From Numida meleagris (lineage: Eukaryota; Chordata; Aves; Galliformes; Numididae), in NCBI RefSeq assembly GCF_002078875.1, contig NC_034414.1:17771883-17835882 (forward strand): a stretch of DNA of 64,000 nucleotides. The letters run 5' to 3'. The translations under genes and the position numbers were made by a program. Shown in pieces: positions 9,726 to 21,712 of the stretch. Positions within the stretch are counted from its first letter, which is position 1; each line of letters opens with the position of its first letter. Below the pieces are notes generated by a model. It was not told where the DNA came from. It ran no database searches and saw only the letters and a list, made by a program, of their open reading frames with translations.

Positions 9726-12700
9726 GCTTTCATGCAGTTGAGGGTAGCTGAGTGTCTCTGGATCATCCCATGGTTAATTCTTACGACTCTTCCGTATCAT
9801 GCCGTTCTCCACTGTTGTGTATACCCTACACCTTGTGTCACACATGCTTTCACAGCAATAATTTGAGTAGTAAAACAGGTAAAATGTCTTCATGATGTGT
9901 TGGCTCTGTTTCCTTAGAAGGATGTGAATATCACAGTTCAGAGAGCTTTGCTTTCCAAATTCCTCTAGGCTTAATGTATAAGAAAGAGGAAAGGATTCAC
10001 AGAATTCAGGTCCATACCCAGATTCAAATCCTGTACCTTGCATTCTGAAAGAAAAAGGGAAATGAAGAAGGAATCTGTGGTTTCTCTTCAACCTTTATGG
10101 AATTTATTTTGCACTGGCACAGCAGTCACCTGAACTTGGCTGTGTGTCTGTATCTCTAAAGGGGTGTATGTCCCGCATTGGAAAATCAACTTACATGTTT
10201 ATTAACCCCACTAAATATATGTAAATGACCCTGAAAAATATTGCTCATAATTTGATTTTTTATTTCATTAATATGAAGGGATAAGAAGTGGACTGGAAGG
10301 GGCACAGAGAAGTACATTGTTAGAAGAAAAGTTCGCCATCTTTGCATGCTACCAAGACATGGTAAAAAAAAATGCAAGCCCGTATTCCAGCTCCTTCTTC
10401 GCACACACCCCTTTTAATTATGATGATTTTGGGAGACAGCTACCCAGCAACCTGCAGAAGGGAATTGCCTGAGAGAGCTTTCTCACATTCACGTCTGGCT
10501 GCCCCTCTGTGCAAGCAGGGCAGTGGTCCGGGAGAGGCTGGAATGTGGTGTGGTGCTGGGGCCTGAGCCCAAAGGGCTGGGGTCGCTGGGAGACCTTCGC
10601 ATCCCGGCCTCTGCTGCCTGCATAGCATGCATACCCACACACACCAGCAAGTCATATGCACTCCTTTTATTTTTTTCTGTTTGCAGCTGGTCTATTTGAT
10701 CTCTGTGTGCCTGGACTGTTTGCTGTTGTGAGCGTCTTGCTGTGATCAAAACCTTATTATCTTGGGTGATGTTGTAGCGTTATATATTGGAAAAGGGCAG
10801 TGGAGTATAACAGCAAGCAGCTGCTATGCTGGGCAGATAACAAAGGCACCAATAACCTCTTTTCTGTGTACTTGCACTGGTTCAGCTGGACTATTGGGTG
10901 TCACTTTGCTTGTAATGGGCATGGGCTTTTTCCACAGCTACTCCCTCTGCTGCTATTGAACTTGAATGGTGGTACATCTGCACGTATCCCTGTATAAAGC
11001 AGAGATCAGAGAGGACTGCATCCGTCTGTGTGGCTCCTGTATGCCTTCAGTAGCCTAGATGTTGCAGTTTATGCTTCCAGCTTGTGACTGTGCTGCTCAA
11101 ATTCACCCACTGCTGTGGGTTTGGGCACCAAAGACCTTCAACCGAAGAATCAAGTCACAGACATTTGACTTTCTATGAATTACAGTCAGTGTCTTAGTAG
11201 TTTTTTTTTCCTCAGCTTCCATGCTTGATTCATTTGCTTTATTACTTTTGGGCTGTAAGACTGCTGTTTCTGCACTGCCATTTCTGAGGAGTGGGCTGGT
11301 GGCATGGTGACAGAAACCCCATGGGAGACCCAGCTCTGTTCTTAGCTGACTGATCTGACATGGTCACTGCAGGCCGACTCCTTGTCCTGCTGGTCCTTGC
11401 CACTGACTGACGTTGTAATAGCTCTTGGGTGAAGAAATGTCTGAACAATCCATTATACCCTCTGCTTCTCACCCTGTTTCTGCAGGCTGCAGCTTTGCTC
11501 CATGATTTTCTTTAACCATGCATTCCTCAAAGCCCAAAATCCCAGTCTTACCATGCCATCTTTCCAACAGTTTTTTTTTTTTTTTTTTGCTCTCTTAGCT
11601 TTTGCACTGATAGCAACTCTTTTTGCCACACACACAGTTGTTGTCCATTACCCTCTCCCTTGTTTCTCTTTCTCTGTTCTACTCCCTTCTCCATCCTCAG
11701 GACCAGATGATGGGATTACAGAAATGAGTCTCCTTTGTGGAAGTTTCATTCATGGTAAAAGATAACTAAATAACACACAAACTTTAACCACAGGGCTGAA
11801 GTTTGTCTCTTACCTGGTTGATCTTCCTCAGTTGCCTTTATAGTGCCACTGCTTACTTGAATGTGTCACATATAAATGGCGTGAAAATTAACTTTGAGGT
11901 GTGATGGCATGAGAGCCAGCTAAGGGAGGAATTTGTAACAGCCTAAGTGGGATTTCTCTCCTACATTGTGATTAGTGTCAGCTCCTGAAACTGGAGGTGC
12001 TGCTTTTCTGTGGAGCAGAAGGACGAGTGGAGAGCATGGAAGACCTGAGGACTCTTCAGAGATACTGAGATTCTCAGATTGAGAATATCAAAGGGTGAAT
12101 TCAATGTTTTATTAACAGAGAGGGAGTATGTGATTGGAGTTTTTATTTTTGAAGAGCAGGACTCAGTGCGATGGGACAATGTAAATGTCCTAGAAAGCCA
12201 TCAGCCAAGCAGGTCTTGAGAGCAATAATGTCCTGGGGTCTTGCCATAGACTCGCAGCCAGCTGATTCTAGCTTCATGAACATTGAGCCTAAGTTTAGTG
12301 GGAAAGTCCAAGAATGAAGGTGGGGAAAGATGTTCAGAAGTCTCTTTGCTATCAATGTCTGCCTTTTGTAGATAACGTGGATCCCAGCCAGGCTCATTCT
12401 CATTCTAAAACTCCTATGCTTATACTTTCATATTCATTGCTGACATTTCTGCATGTGCTATTTTGTTCTTCCTTGTCCTGTGTCCTTTCTACCTATTGAA
12501 ATTGTAAACATTTTCAAACTAAAAATACACATTTTTCTCCTTCTGTCAGATTATGGCACGCATACTCTTGCTGATCCGTTACATGGCACTCTGCCAAACA
12601 AAACTGGTAAAAGGAAACGTAACAGAAAATGAGTTTTGAGAAGCAGGGTAAGTGTTTGTTAAGCTTATTTTTATTGTTATTATTGTGGGAAATAGTAGCT

Positions 12701-13635
12701 TAAGTTAACTTTTTGTGTGAGAATGTTTTAGCTGACTTTGAGTGTAGCATAACTGGCTTACACAAATCTGTTCAACATGTGGCCTCTCTTGTATGAATCA
12801 TTTTCTACCGGTGGCTGATGTGAAGAAAACTGGCTGTTGTAAGCAAATGACGTGTATTGCTGAATTTTAAAACTTCCCAGCAAAGCACCGCTTAAAATCT
12901 GTCAGAACATATATGGACGTAGCTGTACAATCCATAACCTCTATGAGCATGTAGGACAGTAACTTTTCCAGTTGACCTTTAGCATCACAACCATGAAACA
13001 AGAGGATGTCTCTTTTCCTTATTTACTCCTGGACTTTTCACTGTGCTCATCACTGCAAGATCTGAGTCCTCTCTGGGGTTGGTGGCCATATCCTCAAAAT
13101 ACCTCTGTGAGCTTGGTGTTACTGCCCTCTTTTCCATCCCATTGCTCTCTGTGGCACCAGATCAGATGCCTTCACCTACATCTAGGGGTGGCAGAGGGGA
13201 AATCGATCACAGAGGTTGTGTAAGATCTGTGTGGTCTGTCTGGGCTGTTGAACTGCTGTGGTAGAGGTTCTGAAAGGCTGGTCTAAGCAAGTGGCTTTCC
13301 TGACATGGCACACTGTTGAGAACCCATGACATTAACTTGAAGCTTGAGGACAGTACAGCTCGCAGCTGGGCTCCTTTGGTTTGGTTGAGCTCCACGCTGT
13401 GCTCCCTTATGGGCCATGTGGGGGGCAGGGCTGAAGCATGGATGTGAAACCCCCATAAATACTCCTCCTTCCTAATGGCCACCACTGGTACTGGCAATGG
13501 CTAAAATTTTGTTTTGCGCATTGACAGGCAGAAGGCCCTGAAAACAGTCGAGAGAAAACAGTTTAACTGACAGCTTACTCAGAGTATCCAGTTAAGCACT
13601 ACCTAACTCCCAGAGAACCCAGGCTGGAGGCACAG

Positions 13636-13705
13636 GACAACTAGAAACAACTAGTTTCTAACTAGACAACTAGAAACAACTAGTAAACAAACAGTTTTGT
13701 TTACT
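13636..13705. repeat. Short direct repeats ending in a perfect hairpin
   Basis: A 19-bp unit (GACAACTAGAAACAACTAG) is present at 13636-13654 and again at 13665-13683. It is followed by a perfect 10-bp inverted repeat, AGTAAACAAA and TTTGTTTACT, with a 4-nt loop at 13682-13705. No family is recognised. Confidence 0.9.
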
Positions 13706-14600
13706 GGGTCAGAGTTTGAAAGGCAAATGGCAAACCACATTATACATAGGTAATGGCCCTACAACATGATGACCAATCAGCCTGCAGGTTACCCACCAAA
13801 TTCTGTGTTGCCTGAAGATAGTGACAGCAATAGTAATAATGTAATATGTAACTTCTTTCTCCTCAAGGCATTTGGAAAGAAAATTGGCTAAGAAGACAGA
13901 TATACAGCTAAGAAACATGAAACTTGTAGAGTATATTACCTGCCAACAAATGTGTCAGTCACCTGTCATCAGATACATCTAGAAGATTTGTTTTAGATTT
14001 TGACACGATTGTTATTCACTCTCTTTATGCTGCTTAATAACAGGCCTTATAAATTACAATGGGAGCCATTCTTACTCTAAGTTTGGATCATACAAGACAT
14101 AACTAAGTGTTGGTGCACAATCCTTCCCCAGAAAAATCCATCTGGCACCAAGAAACCTGTGGAGATGGCATAGTACGTTGCATGAATGTTGACTTAATCA
14201 TTTAATTCCTCTTTGTCCTTCAAGGCTCAGAGCAACTTTATCCTAGTAGTTCATTTTAATTTTACCTGTCTCCTGGCTGTCTTCTCACTTCATTTCATCT
14301 TTCTCACAAAAGCTACAGTAACATCAGCATTACAGGAACTAACAGATACCCATTAAAAAACAAAACCAAGCAAAAAAAACCCCACCAACCAACCACCAAC
14401 AATAAAAAACCCCACAAGCAAATGAAAAAGAGAGAGACTGCTTAGCTTCTTTTGAATGGTTCCTAGTGGGATAGAACTGCTCTAAGAGCATGTGTCTCAC
14501 AGAGTCAACTTTTGTTCCTGCAGGTGAAAGAGGGAATGGGGCTGGACTCGAAGTCATGTTTGGTGAAACTGCACTATCTCCATAGCTCTCATCAATGAAT

Positions 14601-14656
14601 TTATGATTTTTATGATACGAGCTTATGAAGTTTTTGATATGAGCTTATGATTTTTC
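14601..14656. repeat. Local tandem duplication
   Basis: Two imperfect copies of a segment containing GAGCTTATGA with T-rich spacers. The period is about 23-25 bp, and the origin is probably replication slippage. Confidence 0.6.
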
Positions 14657-14841
14657 TTCTATTTTAAAATATGCTTATGTTTGGAAAAAGAGGTTGTAAG
14701 CTGCTTATGCGCTTAGTGGGAACAGATCCCCAGGCAGTTAGCTTAGAAACTTGCCCTGTTTAGTATGTATTTTTTTTTAAGATGTAGAATGAGTAACTTG
14801 CAGACTTTGGTATTAATAGTTTCACTACACTAACCTTTGAC

Positions 14842-15020
14842 TGAGACACTGGAACAGGTTGCCCAGCGAGGCTGTGGATGCCCCCTCCATGGAAGCATTC
14901 AAGGCCAGGCTGGATACAGCTGTGAGCAACCTGGTCTAGAGAGAGGTGTCTTTGCCTAAGCAGTGGGCTTGGAACTAGATGATCTTAAAGGTCCCTTCCT
15001 ACCCAAACCATTCTATGATT
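14842..15020 (+). mobile_element. CR1 LINE 3'-end fragment, plus orientation
   Basis: It contains the CR1 3' block with CACTGGAACAGGTTGCCCAG, then GGCTGTGGATGCCCCCTCCA, and ends with CCATTCTATGATT, the CR1 tail repeat. It is 5' truncated and has no intact coding part. Confidence 0.93.
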
Positions 15021-16205
15021 CCCTCAGTGGAAGAACTGGAAGAAGCTTAGAGCCAAGTCAAGTCTCCTTTCCAAATACATACATCCTGTGAACATTGAGT
15101 GTGGTCATCTAAAACCTGTTAGCTGTTACATGCAAGCAGAACAGGTCCCACAGTTCTTACATTTTGACTTTGTTGTGATCCAGTTGGAATACTGAGTGAG
15201 TTACTGCATGAAAAACACTGAACTAAAATTTAGTCTCAGTCATTTCCATATAATTTCCTGAGATGCTGGGAGAAAAAATAAAAGAAACTAAGCCCACAGA
15301 AAGTCTGATCCCTACTAGAGATTTTGTGATTGTGTTCAGTGCGCACCCTGTCAGAATGATTATGTTGATCCAAATCTCCATGTACATTACTATTGGTCTT
15401 AATGGGAATGAAGGATGTGCATATGAGTTGCTGGAATCAGAACAGTAGGATGAGAATGATACATAACGAAAACTCCCTGCCCAGGGAATTCAGACAGTGC
15501 CGTGCAGTCACTGCTATGCTATTTGCCACATGCTATATACAGTCACAAAATATTCCACTCAGTCAGAGACACGTCCAGAAAAAGCCCTGCGAACCCCAAA
15601 GTCTTACAGTCTTATAATAACCACTGAAGCACACCCTCCACCACAAAAGGAATACAGCAGAGCTCCTGTTGACCCACATGGGACAGCCTGCATGCAGTTA
15701 ATTCAGTATGTAAAGAACCAGGAAAAATCAGGATGGCCCATTTCGGGCTCCTTGTGTACATCCACAACATTTCAGCCTTGCTGTGGAACTGTGAAGTGCT
15801 GGGAAGTAGGAATAGTGTACGTTTCTGGCTACATTAACAGCAGTTCCTAGTGCTCAAATGACATACAGATCAATCTAGAGTTTACAGAATATTCATTTGC
15901 TTCCATGAGATAAAAAATAAATGTGGGTAAAAGTATTTGTTTGAAAAAAAAATCCTATCATTTAAAACAGTCCTTTCAAAGTAATTCTGCGTTCTTCTCC
16001 CCTCTTCTTTCTCTTTTTGACTTGCAAATTTATGTTTCATGTGGTTGTTGGACCAGCATACAGGGAAACTACTGATCACTTGAGGTTCAAATGCAGAAAC
16101 TCAGAAAAATAAAAAGCACTGGAGCTTATGTGATTGTTTGTTGCATTGGAAAACAAAGGAACGTAATAATGATGAAATACTTCTTACTGTAAAATGTAAT
16201 TCCTA

Positions 16206-16227
16206 TTGCCTACAACACTGTAGGCAA
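16206..16227. repeat. Perfect 9-bp hairpin
   Basis: TTGCCTACA, loop ACAC, TGTAGGCAA. It is an isolated short inverted repeat in AT-rich DNA with no other sign of a small RNA gene. Confidence 0.7.
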
Positions 16228-16490
16228 CAGCAATAATACTTATCAGTCTAATTATTATTTTTCTGACGGAAATTTGTGTAAGACTTCAGTTACAATCAAA
16301 CCACAAGGAGGACAAACAGCAAACACAATAGATTGCTGACTGACTCGCTCAGGCAGCTGCTAGTTATTGGTAGTTTTTCAAGATGTAATTTCAAATTACT
16401 GCAGTCAGGTCTTTTTCCTTTTGTCTTTTTGACCAACACTGATGAAGCAACAGCCTGGGTGAATGATATCTATTTATATGGTGGTTTTGA

Positions 16491-16680
16491 GAAGGGAAGA
16501 GGAAGGGAAGAGGAAGGGAAGAGGAAGGGAAGAGGAAGGGAAGAGGAAGGGAAGAGGAAGGGAAGAGGAAGGGAAGAGGAAGGGANAGGAAGGGAAGAGG
16601 AAGGGAAGAGGAAGGGAAGAGGAAGGGAAGAGGAAGGGAAGAGGAAGGGAAGAGGAAGGGAAGAGGAAGGGAAGAGGAAG
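16491..16680. repeat. 11-bp purine minisatellite (GAAGGGAAGAG)n
   Basis: About 17 nearly perfect 11-bp units. One N is present at 16586, where the phase shifts. The tract is pure purine on the plus strand. The open frames running through it in several frames are repeat artefacts. Confidence 0.97.
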
Positions 16681-19600
16681 GCTGTGTCTTCTTCCATCAA
16701 AGAGGGGCCACAGAAAGAGGAGAGCTGAAGCTGGTCAAGATGGCATAGGAACTGGAGCACTATGTCACAGCAGAGCCACCCTTGGAAGGATGAGATATGT
16801 CGTGTGGATTTTATCAGTCCGGGGGGCACAGAGAAGATAGGTGTTTACTGATGCTGACTCTATCCTATGTAAAGTAGGTAGATCAAAACCTGTCTCAGAA
16901 GCCTTTTTTAGTAGTTGAAGAGGTAAGCAGTATCACCTGTACTGAATGTGTTGCAATTGGCAGATATATTACACCTGCAGTCAGACTTCCTCTCATTCTT
17001 TTCATCTAAAATTTTACAGTTCTGCCTTGTGTTGACTGAGGAAGGGATTTATCCAGGGCTACTGCAAAGGCAAGGGAAAGTAGGGAGAAGAATCAAGCTG
17101 GTAAGTGTTTTTCTGTTAGATTTTTACATAGTTCAGGATGTTTCTCTTTTTTTCTCCTTCACTGAGGCAATTTGTTCAAGCTGCAGCAGGAGAATTATGG
17201 AGTGTAAAGAAAAGGAAACTAGCCCTAGGCTTCTGCTTCTAGTAGTTTTGATACAAATGCACTCATAATTCATCGACAAATGTTGTACAGTATTGTACTT
17301 TACTATTTAAAAGTAGCAAATTGGTGTTTTTTTTTTTTTTTTAACCAAGCCTGAAGGATGCCTTGCAAGCTATTCTTATGCTTTGTGGAGCCTCCAAGTC
17401 AATGTGAACACAGGTTGCAGAGTTAGCCCTCAAATACACAGGAACAGGATTTGATGATGGTGAAAATGTATTTTAGGGAACTTCTCCCTTTTGGAGCTGC
17501 AGTGGTTTGTACATAGTGTCCTGCCCTGGTAGTGTTCCTTTAGAGGGCATTTTGCACTCTTCTGTCACAGCGGGTGCTGAGATAGGGCAATGATAAGTTC
17601 CTGCAAAAGAGAAAAACTTCTAAAAGTTTTTGTGGTTCATAACACGGTCTGAGATCACATCAGGAAAGAACAGCCAGTCCAGGATGAAGTGGCTAAATAG
17701 GAGGTGCATGGAGGCCTGGAAAAGGGATTACCTCAAATTGACGATTTTGCTTTGTGTTATAGTGAGATGGCCTCCATTTGCTTTAGCTTTGGCCAAATCC
17801 ATATGCATTTATGACAAAGCTACGCATAATTATATATTACTTAAGCTTCTGTGATGACTGCAGATAAAGGAAAGGCAGTTCCATTAGATGTAAGGTGGAA
17901 TTTAAGCAATGCCTTTGCTCACGGGCTACCTCTATGCTGCTGGAGGACCTGCAATTCTTCAGCAGAAGGCTTGTAAGATACAGGCTAGACATGTTTAACT
18001 GCAATTTGGAATCACCAGATACTAGCCAAATATATCTAGCTGTTGTTATACTATAAATATAATTTTTGCTATTATTAGTAGCAGCAATAGTTACTATTAA
18101 TGGTTATTATTAGTCATAATTTTTACTATGGTACCACTCAGGAATTCCCTTAGCAGACCGGAGTGCCATTGCAATATGCATTGTAACGCTGTTACTATGA
18201 CAATTTTTCTCTGTTTGCCAGTGTGTTTTGGCTAAAGAGCCAGCTGTTGACGAGCCGTGCTGCAAGTTGCTGAGCAATAAATCCCAAACCAAATTCATGA
18301 CCAGATTTCTGCTCTAAGTCTCAATCTTGTGACTTGCTGCATTGGCTGCTTTGTGACTCCACCTGACTTCAGCAAGTTGCGCTGTAAAAAACACCTCCCT
18401 GTCACTGAAGCAAGTGACTCTGAAGCTGAATTACTGAAAAGTTATCTTGCGTGCTCATTTGTTAGTAAAGGAGATGCTGATGGGGAGAATGACAAAGCTG
18501 AATGAGAGCAAGTGAAGATGAGAGGGATTGCTTTGCAATACAAGACAAAGATTTTAGAAGCGCTTTATGTTAACAGAAAGGCATTTAACTAAGCAGGAGG
18601 GAACAAACTTTGTGAAATGTCAGTGGTTTCTTACAGATAAGGAGATTTCTCTGATATCTTCAGTCCTGAGAGATCAGCTGTTGGCTTTTAGCTTGAAGAT
18701 GAATGTATGACCACCTTGGAAGGATTCACAATGGTCATTTAACTGCTTTCATGTGAAATTGGTCATTGTGCACAGCAAATGAATGCCATTGCAGGGTCTT
18801 TTCCCAAATGGTGTTTGCTTTAAAATGCATTTTCATTGTCTCCTGTGTGGAGGTAAGTGTCATGCACTGAGCAAAAGGAGTTCATAGAGAGATGTTTGGA
18901 GGGAGACCTCAGGGATCTATCTGCCTCAGAACTGCAGAGGTGATGCAGCCCTGCTGTTACCAGTGCTGCAAGCCATTAGCACCTGAGGGCTGCTGGGTAA
19001 GCTACGGTCTGTGAGCTAATGGTCCCTTGCCATTACCTGCCGAGCTGAAATCCTTATCGCAAAAGCACTGTGGTTGTGATTCGCATCCCTCCAGTGTGTG
19101 GGTTTGGGAACTTTTCCATCTGCCACTACCAGCAATCTTCCTCTGCGATCTTTCTGGTACCTCTGTGTCACTAATATCCCTGCTACAGGTGTTATGTTTT
19201 CTGATGGTCCACTTAGCACATTCAGCAGTCTTCCATGTTCTCACAATTGTTTGATTATGTCTTTGAGGGTTAAGATCTGATCAGTGTACATACACTCTCT
19301 TCTGAAGCTAAACTGACTTTCCTTAAGCCTGCTATTCAGCTGTGCCTACTTTCTTGTTCACAAGCACTCAAGCAAATGTCTTCTCAAACACAGCAAACAG
19401 GCTAATGCCTCTTGAGTTTTATATTCCTTCCTGTCACCTCCTTTTCTTTCTCTTCAGCTGTCTGTAATCGCATCTAAATACCAGAGACAAGTCCTTCCGC
19501 AGCTTTGAAGAGCAGTGGGAATACCTGGAGCTGTCCCATGGGTGACACCTTTCCTGCCAGTTTCACCAGAAGAAGGTGATTTTAGAGGCTGTGCCCAAGC

Positions 19601-20799
19601 AGCAATGGCATCTGCATGGTCTCCATGCAGTCGTGATCCTTGTGCCTGTGCTGGGCACCCCAGTGGTTTATCTTTTAAGTTTCCTCACATAGTTTATCAA
19701 GTTTTTTTTTTTCCCCCAATGGTTTTCCACTTCTCCTATCTCATTTCTCACCTGAAGTCCTTTGTTTTCTTGTCTCCCTGTTCAGTCAGATAAACATGGG
19801 AGAGCTGAGCTGCTCTGGTAGGTTTCTGACTGTTGATGTGGAGGTGTGGGTTATATGTGGCTTTGACTATGGCATGGCAGTCTTTTTCCAATATGCCTGA
19901 GAGGATCTAGGTAGAACTACTGATGAATCAAAAACACATCTGGAACGTGGTACTGGGTCCTAATTTAATGCATACTCAGCCTTTATTCAGGTTCATCACA
20001 ACACTGATCTGTTATTCCTCACGTTAAACTCTTTCCATGCTAAGGTGTTTTTGTCCTTGATCAGAGTTTATCTGACTAAACACTGATAAAGTTGTATCAT
20101 GATACAGGTAGGAAAATATTGCAATTAAAAGATGAGCATTCAGAATTGTCTATTGTGACCAAATGGGAATAGGATCCTTTGTTTCTTTCTTTGGGTTGCT
20201 GAGTAGTTTCTCAGCTTTTCTCTGTCTCTGGCAAATGGCTCTCAGGCTCACATGCGTAGAGGCCAATCTCTAGAGTGGGGCTGAGATTAATTATGTCTTC
20301 TGGAAAACAATGTCTTGTCATATCTTGCCAAATATGCCAGTGATACAGGTACTATGGAAATACAATGAGGAAAATGCATATTGTTTTCTTCTATTACACA
20401 TGTATGAAGTAGTACCTCTTGTGATAAAAGCAAACCACATTATAAATTAAAAAATCCAAAAGTTACACCAAATAAAAAGTGGTCACAACAGCATTCATGC
20501 CTCACCACTTCAAGTGAGCAAATCTGTACTTGTAAAAATAGTTCAACTGATCTTTTCACTAATAAGTGATTGATGTCATATTTAGTCAAAATATCTCATG
20601 ATCATGAGGAAAATCTGTGATGCTTTATTTCTAGGAACTGGTATAATGACTGGGGCTTCCAGTTCAGATTCCAGGGAGGCATCTTTCTTCCATTGCATTT
20701 TTCTCTATTCCTTATGTGCCAACTCTTATAAAACAAGATACCACAGGATTTAATTCTAAAAATCTAATATTACTGCCTTGTGGTGAACTGAATACTACA

Positions 20800-20887
20800 G
20801 ATTCCTGCTTGATAATACTGTCTCATGGGATTCCTGCATGGTAACAGAATCTCCTGGGATTCCTGCCTGGTAATCATATCTCACTGG
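20800..20887. repeat. Three-unit 29-bp minisatellite
   Basis: Three consecutive copies, at 20800-20828, 20829-20857 and 20858-20887, each begin GATTCCTGC and then continue with T/GGTAA and a TCTC-TGG ending. The units are clearly related but diverged. No known repeat family is recognised. Confidence 0.85.
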
Positions 20888-21690
20888 ACTTTGGTAGTAT
20901 TTCTCCCATTGGATAACCCCAGCCCCACCAAATAAGCAGTCATAAACCTTACGCTCTCATTATTTTACATGACATTATTTGACTAATGTCAGATCCTGTA
21001 CTGGTGGAATCTCTGTTTTTTCTTTTTTTATGCACACTCATTTTCACTGTTAGAATCGGGTCTCTAGGGGGGGAAAAAAAAATATTGAAGGAGTACTTTA
21101 TTTTTTTTTTGACAATAATAACATTAAAAGCAGCAGTAATAGGCACATTTCATGGCTGCTTTATCCTCATAGTATTATTCAGTTCTTGCAAGACTTTCAC
21201 TTTGTCTTTAATCATATGCAGACTAGAAAGTTTTTTGTTGTTCTCAAAGTAAGATATTACACCTGGTGTTCCTTGTGCAATGCTAGCTCTGTAGGGTTAT
21301 AAATCAGAGCACTGATAGTGTAGCTAAAAATCCCTAACACTGTAGACCGGAAAAAAGAATGATGGGCCCAAGGAAGAGTTACCAGTAAGGTTGCATCCTG
21401 GGGTCTGGATGTACCACTAGACACCAGTGTAGGTCTCCATGGCAGAGCTCCGTGGCTGCAGCTCTGGCTTGGACAGAGAAAGAGACAGATGCCACTGGGG
21501 CTTGAACCATTAGAAGGGCACCCAAAGAATAAATGTTGGAGATGAAAAAGAGAGAAGGAAGAACTCCTTTCTATTAACACACTGTGTCTCCTGCCTAGTG
21601 TTAAGACAAATAAATGCACATACACTGTTTTTCCTTTTCACAGCTGTCTTTCTCTCCAAATATAACACCCACAACTCCAGATCTTATGGC

Positions 21691-21712
21691 TTTTTTTTTT
21701 TTTTTTTTTTTT
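21691..21712. repeat. Poly-T tract (22 nt)
   Basis: An uninterrupted T run in otherwise unique sequence. No adjacent processed pseudogene is recognised on either strand. Confidence 0.95.

Noticed and set aside
15497..15850. 117-codon plus-strand open frame
   Set aside because: No recognisable domain, and its length is within chance for 64 kb in six frames.
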